From Deltaproteobacteria bacterium (lineage in GTDB: Bacteria > Desulfobacterota > Desulfobacteria > Desulfobacterales > Desulfatibacillaceae): DNA of 5,358 nt. Numbering within the stretch: the first letter of the stretch is position 1; each line of letters begins with the position of its first letter. This document shows, in pieces, positions 1 to 3,948 of this stretch. The notes beneath the pieces were generated by a model. The model did no database searches and had not been told where the DNA came from. It was given only the letters and a program-made list of their open reading frames with translations. Location: assembly GCA_021815525.1 (NCBI GenBank), contig JAKAGN010000224.1, positions 1-5,358 of the forward strand, read 5' to 3'. The position numbers and the translations under genes were made by a program.

Positions 1-2
1 GC

Positions 3-632
3 GTGCCCAAAAGGGTGGACGCGGTGGTGGTCTCGGCCCAGCACAAGCCGGATGTGACCCTAAACGACATCCGCGAGGCCATCATCGAGGAGGTAATCAA
101 GAAGACCATCCCCCGCGAAATGATCGACGGCGACACCAAGTACTTCATCAACCCCACCGGCCGCTTCGTGGTGGGCGGCCCAATGGGGGACTGCGGCGTC
201 ACGGGGCGCAAGATCATCGTGGACACTTATGGCGGCCAGGGAAGCCACGGCGGCGGCGCGTTTTCCGGCAAGGACCCGTCGAAGGTGGACCGCAGCGCAT
301 CCTACATGGGCCGCTACATAGCCAAAAACATCGTGGCCTCCGGGATAGCCAAGAAGTGCGAGGTGCAGATCGCCTACGCCATCGGCGTGCCCCATCCGGT
401 CTCGGTCCTCGTTGACACCAAGGGCACCGGCATGGTTTCCGCCGAGCGCCTGAGGGACATCGTGACCCGGGTCTTCGACCTTCGGCCCGCGGCCATCATC
501 AGCCACCTGAACCTTTTGCGGCCCATTTTTCAGAAGACCTCCGCCTACGGGCATTTTGGAAGGAAAGACCCGGATTTCACCTGGGAGAAGACGGACCTGG
601 CCGATACCATCCGCCGCGAGGCCGGAATCTAG
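3..632 (+). CDS. metK: S-adenosylmethionine synthetase, C-terminal part (5' end outside window)
   Basis: MetK makes S-adenosylmethionine from methionine and ATP in the cytoplasm, usually as a tetramer. The 209 visible residues are roughly the last 55% of a protein that is normally about 385 residues. The reading frame is open to the window edge, so the GTG at position 3 is an internal valine codon and not the start. Family signatures are clear: FINPTGRFVVGGPMGDCG, then TGRKIIVDTYGG, the glycine-rich ATP/phosphate loop HGGGAFSGKDPSKVDRS, YAIGVPHPVSV, and the C-terminal FDLRP and AYGHFGRKDPDFTWEKTD. The YMGRY segment and the GQGSH version of the loop entrance resemble deltaproteobacterial forms, from memory. 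The protein ends normally (REAGI) at a TAG that is part of a CTAG marking the left edge of a palindromic element, so insertion there did not truncate it. SAM supply fits the MTA-salvage genes downstream. Confidence 0.97.
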   Translation: MPKRVDAVVVSAQHKPDVTLNDIREAIIEEVIKKTIPREMIDGDTKYFINPTGRFVVGGPMGDCGVTGRKIIVDTYGGQGSHGGGAFSGKDPSKVDRSASYMGRYIAKNIVASGIAKKCEVQIAYAIGVPHPVSVLVDTKGTGMVSAERLRDIVTRVFDLRPAAIISHLNLLRPIFQKTSAYGHFGRKDPDFTWEKTDLADTIRREAGI

Positions 633-650
633 GGGCTGTTTCCAAAAAAA
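629..650 (+). repeat. Left terminal inverted repeat of the palindromic element
   Basis: A 22-base arm reading CTAG, GGGCTGTTTCC and seven A; it is the exact reverse complement of 774-795. The TAG within the CTAG is the metK stop codon. Confidence 0.85.
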
Positions 651-773
651 GGTTGTGGCACCGAGGTTGCGGGTTCGCCCGGGCGACAAGGCGCGCGACC
701 GAGGAATATTGTACATATTCCGCAGTGAGCGCAACGCAGTCGGCCGGGATGAAGACGCAACCGAATGCAAAGA

Positions 774-795
774 TTTTTTTGGAAACAGCCCCTAG
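774..795 (-). repeat. Right terminal inverted repeat of the palindromic element
   Basis: A 22-base arm reading seven T, GGAAACAGCCC and CTAG; it is the exact reverse complement of 629-650. Confidence 0.85.
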
Positions 796-804
796 CATAG
801 GACG

Positions 805-891
805 GTCGAAAACGCGAGCCTCACGGTGTTGCGCTCATGCGGCTATTCGGTTAAGCTTGGTATCGGAGACAACCGTGAAGAGCTTTTCGAC
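805..891 (+). promoter_or_regulatory. Possible structured leader of mtnP (two nested helices)
   Basis: Two perfect nested inverted repeats lie in the mtnP leader: GTCGAAAA (805-812) with TTTTCGAC (884-891), and inside it TCACGGT (821-827) with ACCGTGA (872-878). The helices are coaxial in order, with an 8-nt and a 5-nt internal gap, and enclose a 44-nt loop. The structure ends 26 nt before the mtnP start. I do not recognise a known riboswitch consensus, including those for SAM or S-adenosylhomocysteine, so function is inference. Chance pairing in a GC-rich leader is possible. Confidence 0.3.
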
Positions 892-917
892 AACCTTGCA
901 AGGAAGGTGAAAACGTC

Positions 918-1670
918 ATGGTGAAGCTGGGCATCATAGGCGGGTCGGGCTTAGACGACCCGGACATCCTTTCGGACGGCTCCTCTGCGGAGGTCACGAC
1001 CCCCTACGGGCCGCCGTCCTCACCCGTCTGCCAGGGGAAGATCGGGGGCGTCCCTGTGGCGCTTTTAGCCCGGCACGGGAAAAAGCACACCCTCTCGCCC
1101 ACCCAGGTCAACTACCGGGCCAACATCTACGCCTTGAAGGAGATCGGGGCCACCCACATAATAGCCACCACGGCGTGCGGAAGCCTTCGGGAGGAGATCG
1201 GCCGCGGCGACTTCGTGATCCCCGATCAGTTCATCGATTTCACCAGGCGCCGCAACACGACCTTTTTCGATTCCTTCGAGAACGGCGCCAAGCACACCGG
1301 CATGGCCGACCCATTCGACGAGGGCCTGCGCCGGGCCCTGATCGATTGCTCCCGCTCGCTGGGGTTCCGCACCCACGAGAAGGGGACGCTCGTCACCATC
1401 GAGGGCCCGCGCTTCTCGACCCGGGCCGAGTCCAAGATGTTCCGGCTCTGGGGCGGCGACATCATCAACATGTCGGTGGCGCCCGAGGCGATTCTGGCGA
1501 ACGAGCTGGGCATCCCCTACGCGGCCGTGGCCATGAGCACCGACTACGACTGCTGGAAGACCGACGAGGCGCCGGTCTCCTGGGACGAGATCCTTAAGGT
1601 CTTCCGCAGGAACGCCGACAACGTGAAGCGGATACTGATCGCCGCGGCCGCGAGGATCGCCGGAAAGTAG
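918..1670 (+). CDS. mtnP: S-methyl-5'-thioadenosine phosphorylase
   Basis: MtnP cleaves 5'-methylthioadenosine with phosphate to adenine and 5-methylthioribose 1-phosphate; enzymes of this type can also take 5'-deoxyadenosine. The 250-residue protein is slightly shorter than the common 260-290. It shows the nucleoside phosphorylase family 2 layout: GIIGGSGL at 6-12 (phosphate loop), RHGKKHTLSP at 52-61 followed by VNYRANI, TACGSL at 85-90, DQFIDFTRRRNTTFF at 103-117, EGPRFSTRAES at 162-172, INMSVAPEA near 183-191 and STDYDCW at 207-213. The two aspartates of DYD are those that recognise the 6-amino group of adenine in MTA phosphorylases, which argues against a guanine/inosine-type enzyme. The ATG has AGGAAGG (901-907) 10 nt upstream. 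The gene is followed after 40 nt by apt, which would consume the adenine product, so the two probably share a transcript. Confidence 0.95.
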   Translation: MVKLGIIGGSGLDDPDILSDGSSAEVTTPYGPPSSPVCQGKIGGVPVALLARHGKKHTLSPTQVNYRANIYALKEIGATHIIATTACGSLREEIGRGDFVIPDQFIDFTRRRNTTFFDSFENGAKHTGMADPFDEGLRRALIDCSRSLGFRTHEKGTLVTIEGPRFSTRAESKMFRLWGGDIINMSVAPEAILANELGIPYAAVAMSTDYDCWKTDEAPVSWDEILKVFRRNADNVKRILIAAAARIAGK

Positions 1671-1700
1671 GCACAAAGATGCGCCCGGCCTTGCCGGGAA

Positions 1701-1706
1701 AGGAGG
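1701..1706 (+). promoter_or_regulatory. Ribosome binding site that sets the GTG start of apt
   Basis: A perfect AGGAGG four bases before GTG at 1711. No ATG is available at the right place in this frame, and the protein beginning at GTG starts where adenine phosphoribosyltransferases usually do, so GTG is taken as the start. Confidence 0.8.
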
Positions 1707-1710
1707 AAGC

Positions 1711-2232
1711 GTGGATCTCACCAAAAAAATCCGGACCGTTCCCAACTGGCCCATTCCGGGCGTCATGTTCCGGGACATCACCACCGTCCTGCAGGACCCC
1801 AACGCCTTCCGGGTGGCCATCGACATGTTCTACACCCGCTACAAGGACACGGCCGTGGACAAGATCGCGGGCATCGACGCCCGCGGCTTCATCTTCGGCT
1901 CGGCCCTGGCGTACCGCATGGGGGTCGGGTTCGTCCCGGTGCGCAAGAAGGGGAAGCTCCCCTACCGCACCATCCGGGCGGAGTACTCCCTGGAGTACGG
2001 CACCGACATCGTGGAAATGCACGAGGACGCCATCTCCCACGGCGAGCGCGTGGTGATCGTGGACGATCTCATCGCCACCGGGGGGACCATCTCCGCCGCG
2101 GTGAAGCTCGTAAAGCAGCTTGGCGGCCACGTCCTTGAATGCGCCTTCATGGTGGAGCTTCCGGATCTGAACGGCCGCAGCAGGATTCCCGATTGCGAGG
2201 TCTTCTCCCTGTGCTCCTTCGAGGGCGAATGA
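1711..2232 (+). CDS. apt: Adenine phosphoribosyltransferase
   Basis: Apt salvages adenine: adenine + PRPP gives AMP + pyrophosphate. The 173-residue protein has the usual family length. The N-terminal KIRTVPNWPIPGVMFRDITTVL matches the conserved APRT opening (PxPGxxFxDIT, here 14-24). IAGIDARGFIFG at 52-63 is the conserved strand-turn before the flexible loop, and KKGKLPYRT at 79-87 is the loop region. The PRPP-binding signature VVIVDDLIATGGT is at 114-126, with the paired aspartates D118 and D119. The C-terminal MVELPDLNGR around 147-156 is also typical. The gene starts at GTG behind AGGAGG and sits 40 nt after mtnP, whose product adenine is its substrate. The pair therefore forms an MTA (and perhaps 5'-deoxyadenosine) salvage module. 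No truncation or missing active-site residue is seen. Confidence 0.96.
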   Translation: MDLTKKIRTVPNWPIPGVMFRDITTVLQDPNAFRVAIDMFYTRYKDTAVDKIAGIDARGFIFGSALAYRMGVGFVPVRKKGKLPYRTIRAEYSLEYGTDIVEMHEDAISHGERVVIVDDLIATGGTISAAVKLVKQLGGHVLECAFMVELPDLNGRSRIPDCEVFSLCSFEGE

Positions 2233-2268
2233 TCCCGCAGCCCTGAAAGGGGCGGAATCCGTGGAAGC

Positions 2269-2298
2269 CGGGCGCGGAGGATATTCTCTCCGCGCCCG
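2269..2298 (+). terminator. Strong GC-rich stem-loop between apt and the aldolase gene
   Basis: CGGGCGCGGAG (2269-2279) pairs perfectly with CTCCGCGCCCG (2288-2298), an 11-bp stem with an 8-nt loop, 36 nt after the apt stop. No T-run follows, so it is not a standard Rho-independent terminator. A second small stem, CCGGGG (2304-2309) with CCCCGG (2315-2320), comes directly after. The pair could attenuate transcription, stabilise the mtnP-apt mRNA 3' end, or separate two transcripts. The remaining gap to 2392 shows no promoter I would defend. Confidence 0.35.
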
Positions 2299-2382
2299 CC
2301 GGTCCGGGGAGCGCCCCCGGCGTGGGGCGGAGTGGTCCCTTGCGGGCATATATCAGCTTAATTTCGGGCTAAAGACATAAAA

Positions 2383-2388
2383 AGGAGG
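2383..2388 (+). promoter_or_regulatory. Ribosome binding site of the LsrF-like aldolase
   Basis: A perfect AGGAGG four bases before ATG at 2393. An in-frame TAA at 2378-2380 rules out any longer N-terminus, which matters because E. coli LsrF carries roughly 30 extra residues there. Confidence 0.85.
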
Positions 2389-2392
2389 GAAA

Positions 2393-3187
2393 ATGGACTG
2401 GGGCATGAAGAACCGCATGGCGAGGCTCTTTCAAAAGGACGGCCGCACCATGTTTCTTCCCATAGACCACGGATACTTCCAGGGACCCACCCGCAGGCTG
2501 GAGAAGCCGGGCGAGACCGCGGCTCCGCTCCTTCCCTACGCCGACGGCCTCTTCGTGACCCGGGGGGTTTTGCGGAACGCCATAGACCCGGCCTGTGAGG
2601 TGCCCGTCATCCTTAGGGTTTCGGGCGGAACCAGCGTCATAGGGGCTGATCTGGCCAACGAGGAGATCACAACCGACATCGAGGAGGTGATCCGCCTAAA
2701 CGCCGCGGCCGTGGGGGTCTCCGTGTTCGTGGGCACCGATTACGAGCGGCAGAGCCTGATGAACCTGGCCAAGATGGTCAACGCCTGCGAGCGCTACGGA
2801 ATTCCGGTCATGGCGGTGACGGCGGTGGGGAAGGAGCTTGAAAAGCGCGACGCCCGCTACCTGGCCCTGTGCTGCCGCATAGCCGCCGAGCTGGGCGCGC
2901 GGGTGGTGAAGACCTACTGGTGCGAGAACTTCGAGAAGGTCGTTGGCGGCTGCCCGGTTCCCGTCATCATGGCGGGAGGCCCAAAGGTGAACGACCGGGG
3001 GGTCATGGAGTTCGTGCGGGACGGCATGGACCGCGGGGCCTGCGGCGTGAATCTCGGGCGCAACATCTGGCAGCACGAGTTTCCGCTGGCCATGATGAAG
3101 GCGCTTTCCGCCATAATCCACGCCGACGCCTCGGTGGACGAGGCCCTGGCAATTTTTACAGCAGTAAAAAACGATTCCGGCTCCTGA
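2393..3187 (+). CDS. Class I aldolase of the DhnA/LsrF family
   Basis: This is a 264-residue TIM-barrel Schiff-base aldolase whose closest recognisable relative is LsrF, the 3-hydroxy-5-phosphonooxypentane-2,4-dione thiolase of autoinducer-2 breakdown. From memory, LsrF shares DWGMxxRxxRxF at the N-terminus (here 2-13), DHGYFQGPT (25-33), a TRGxLR segment (57-61 here), VxLRxSG (72-78), MAVTxVGK (140-147), the AAE(L/M)GA...KTY block (164-175), CPVPxxxAGG (187-196), and GRNIxQxxxPxAMMKA near the C-terminus. K173 in VVKTY is the expected Schiff-base lysine. The LsrF N-terminal extension is absent and an in-frame stop excludes it. DhnA-type fructose-bisphosphate aldolases and ADH synthase belong to the same superfamily, so the substrate is uncertain. 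The position after mtnP-apt, with no lsr transporter, kinase or regulator visible, suggests a phosphorylated sugar from MTA or 5'-deoxyadenosine salvage; this is inference. Its last codons overlap an AT-rich dyad found again upstream of the next gene. Confidence 0.85.
   Translation: MDWGMKNRMARLFQKDGRTMFLPIDHGYFQGPTRRLEKPGETAAPLLPYADGLFVTRGVLRNAIDPACEVPVILRVSGGTSVIGADLANEEITTDIEEVIRLNAAAVGVSVFVGTDYERQSLMNLAKMVNACERYGIPVMAVTAVGKELEKRDARYLALCCRIAAELGARVVKTYWCENFEKVVGGCPVPVIMAGGPKVNDRGVMEFVRDGMDRGACGVNLGRNIWQHEFPLAMMKALSAIIHADASVDEALAIFTAVKNDSGS
3153..3170. repeat. AT-rich dyad, copy 1 (TTTTTAC-N4-GTAAAAA)
   Basis: A perfect 7-bp inverted repeat, TTTTTAC AGCA GTAAAAA, inside the last codons of the aldolase gene. 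The same dyad occurs at 3906-3923. Seven bases after it comes CGGCTCCT (3178-3185), which also follows copy 2. The AT-only arms stand out against the GC-rich coding sequence. It could be an operator, a recombination scar or a coincidence of codons. Confidence 0.6.
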
Positions 3188-3250
3188 TTCGACGGCCCGG
3201 CGCGTAGCATGGCGGCCCGCCGCGGCCGGGCGTTCCTGCAAGGAGGCGGC

Positions 3251-3499
3251 ATGAAACGCCGCGGAAACTTATCCTCAGCCTTCATTCTCGGGGCTTTCGG
3301 CGGCGGAACAGCCCAATGGAGGGACTTGCCATGCAGGCGGAGGCGCTTTTCGCCGGGATTTGCGGGTTCGGCGTGGTGGTGGGAAAGTGCGCGGCCCTGC
3401 CGGGTCCCGGGGTCGGGTTTCCCGTGGCGCCTTTTCTTCTCCGCCGCCTGGGATTTTCCACCCGGCGGGCGGCGGGCGCGTCCCTTGTGGCCATACTGA
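3251..3499 (+). other. Possible small or decayed reading frame with a strong ribosome binding site
   Basis: AAGGAGG (3240-3246) lies four bases before ATG at 3251, the same geometry as the real starts of apt and the aldolase. The frame runs 82 residues, begins MKRRGNLSSAFILGAFGGG, and then becomes rich in Arg, Trp and Pro, as expected for a wrong frame through GC-rich DNA. The later part overlaps the permease-like fragment in another frame. I do not recognise the product. It may be a short leader peptide, or the start of a gene whose remainder has drifted out of frame. Confidence 0.25.
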
Positions 3500-3536
3500 C
3501 ATAGCGGCCTCGGCCATGTTGTCCGCCAGCGGCTAG
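3331..3536 (+). pseudogene. Probable remnant of a TauE/SafE-like (TSUP) permease N-terminus
   Basis: From the ATG at 3331 (GGAGGG at 3318-3323, 7 nt upstream) a frame encodes 57 residues ending at TAG 3502-3504. A hydrophobic start (AEALFAGICGFGVVVG) is followed by a stretch ending PVAPFLLRRLGFSTRRAAGASLVAIL. This resembles the first conserved block of TSUP sulfite/sulfonate exporters: a glycine-rich turn, V-x-P, a leucine run, GF, then A-x-(T/A)SL-x-AI. TSUP proteins are about 250 residues, so nearly all of the protein is missing. Reading on in a shifted frame gives a short alanine-rich segment and a stop at 3534-3536, as expected for a frameshifted, decaying gene. The match is by eye on one block, so it could also be an unrelated short membrane peptide. 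Confidence 0.35.
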
Positions 3537-3577
3537 CCGGGCCTGTTTTTCGGGCGGGGGCTCGTGGGGGCGGGGGA

Positions 3578-3605
3578 GGCCGTCCAGGGCGTGGCCGGTT
3601 TTTTT
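3578..3605 (+). terminator. Weak Rho-independent terminator candidate
   Basis: GGCCGT (3578-3583) can pair with GTGGCC (3591-3596) in RNA as four GC pairs plus two G-U wobbles around a 7-nt loop, followed two bases later by seven T (3599-3605). The T-run is convincing but the stem is weak. If real, it would end transcription from the aldolase side or from the decayed permease. Confidence 0.3.
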
Positions 3606-3708
3606 AACACGGTCCCAGGGCGTTTTCCGGATGATTTTCGGCCGCGTCCACCCCTTTCCGGCCACTTGGACGCCGAACAGGAAGCTTAAGGCTATTCCAA
3701 AGCTTTTC

Positions 3709-3807
3709 AAGATGTTGTCGCCTTGCACCCCTCGCGTCGCACGTCCGGTTTTATAGTTTCGGACGCTTTTTCGGGGGTGAGATTATCAGACCGGGCGACA
3801 ATATTTT
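3709..3807 (+). promoter_or_regulatory. Candidate structured RNA or decayed palindrome, three nested helices
   Basis: Three helices nest in order. P1 joins 3709-3722 to 3794-3807: 14 pairs, of which the inner eight (TTGTCGCC / GGCGACAA) are perfect and two outer pairs are G-U. P2 is CACCCC (3726-3731) with GGGGTG (3774-3779). P3 is CGTCCG (3742-3747) with CGGACG (3760-3765), closing a 12-nt loop GTTTTATAGTTT. The internal loops are asymmetric. G-U closure fits RNA better than a fresh DNA palindrome, but an eroded MITE would look similar. No known riboswitch consensus is recognised. Confidence 0.35.
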
Positions 3808-3858
3808 CCTTTCGTAAAAAAATGATTCCAATAACCGGGTGGAATCCATCCGCTCGTC

Positions 3859-3895
3859 GAAAAGGGGACCCGCCCGGAGGTCCCGTGACCTTTTC
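3859..3895 (+). other. Bulged stem-loop in the radical-SAM leader
   Basis: GAAAAGGGGACC (3859-3870) pairs with GGTCCC (3879-3884) and, after a 5-nt bulge GTGAC, with CTTTTC (3890-3895). This gives 12 pairs around an 8-nt loop. No T-run directly follows, so it is not a clear terminator. Confidence 0.3.
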
Positions 3896-3897
3896 CG

Positions 3898-3923
3898 CCG
3901 TAAAATTTTTACGGTAGTAAAAA
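3898..3923. promoter_or_regulatory. Two overlapping AT-rich palindromes upstream of the radical-SAM gene (dyad copy 2)
   Basis: CCGTAAAA-T-TTTTACGG (3898-3914) overlaps TTTTTAC-GGTA-GTAAAAA (3906-3923), so the half-site GTAAAA occurs three times in alternating orientation. The second dyad matches the one at 3153-3170 and is also followed by CGGCTCCT (3929-3936). It lies 25 nt upstream of the radical-SAM start, a plausible place for a repressor operator. No regulator is identified, so this is inference. Confidence 0.4.
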
Positions 3924-3937
3924 TCTTGCGGCTCCTC

Positions 3938-3942
3938 GGAGG
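3938..3942 (+). promoter_or_regulatory. Ribosome binding site that decides the radical-SAM start
   Basis: GGAGG abuts one in-frame ATG at 3943 with no spacer, and lies six bases before a second in-frame ATG at 3949. Only the second has workable spacing, so 3949 is chosen. Confidence 0.75.
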
Positions 3943-3948
3943 ATGGCC

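Larger units (their letters stand above)
629..795. mobile_element. 167-bp palindromic MITE-like element with perfect 22-bp terminal inverted repeats
   Basis: The arms at 629-650 and 774-795 are perfect reverse complements over 22 bases. Each begins with CTAG, followed outside-in by GGGCTGTTTCC and a run of seven A. The interior is an imperfect palindrome throughout, centred on GTAC at 711-714 and with a perfect 7-bp inner stem GGAATAT (703-709) / ATATTCC (715-721), so the whole element could form one long hairpin. There is no convincing protein and no room for a transposase. The palindromic CTAG at both ends can be read as a YTAR-type target duplication (IS5 family) or as a TA duplication; the sequence cannot decide. 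Removing the element and one CTAG leaves metK with the same TAG stop. It may also act as a terminator-like barrier between metK and mtnP. Confidence 0.8.
3606..3948 (+). other. Non-coding leader region of the radical-SAM gene, lower in GC than the genes
   Basis: No reading frame here has a ribosome binding site plus recognisable protein features on either strand. The stretch is visibly richer in A and T than the genes and dense in inverted repeats: a 7-bp stem GCGTCCA (3644-3650) / TGGACGC (3667-3673), the nested-helix segment 3709-3807, GATTCC (3824-3829) / GGAATC (3841-3846), the stem 3859-3895, and the palindromes at 3898-3923. It may be a long 5' untranslated region, a graveyard of small palindromic elements, or both. 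I cannot place a promoter with confidence. Confidence 0.5.

Noticed and set aside
60..770. Long antisense reading frame across metK and the palindromic element
   Set aside because: It is a mirror of the metK codon pattern in GC-rich DNA, with no protein family features. Its start lies in the hairpin element.
577..798. Small frame encoded by the palindromic element itself
   Set aside because: It consists almost entirely of the hairpin arms. No ribosome binding site or family resemblance supports translation.
1065..1826. Antisense frame of about 250 codons over mtnP and apt
   Set aside because: The composition is a Gly/Arg/Val shadow, and it covers the conserved coding sequence of two clearly identified genes.
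2340..2368. TTGCGG with downstream AT-rich bases considered as a sigma-70 promoter for the aldolase
   Set aside because: No acceptable -10 hexamer lies 16-18 bases downstream of the -35-like string.
3655..3700. GCCACTT-like string considered as a cobalamin riboswitch B12 box
   Set aside because: It is only a partial match to the box, without the expected flanking conserved segments and geometry.
3282..3728. Minus-strand frame of 148 codons in the gap after the aldolase
   Set aside because: It starts at GTG with a purine run touching the start codon, has Arg/Pro-rich sequence, and shows no recognisable domain. It overlaps the better-supported + strand fragment.
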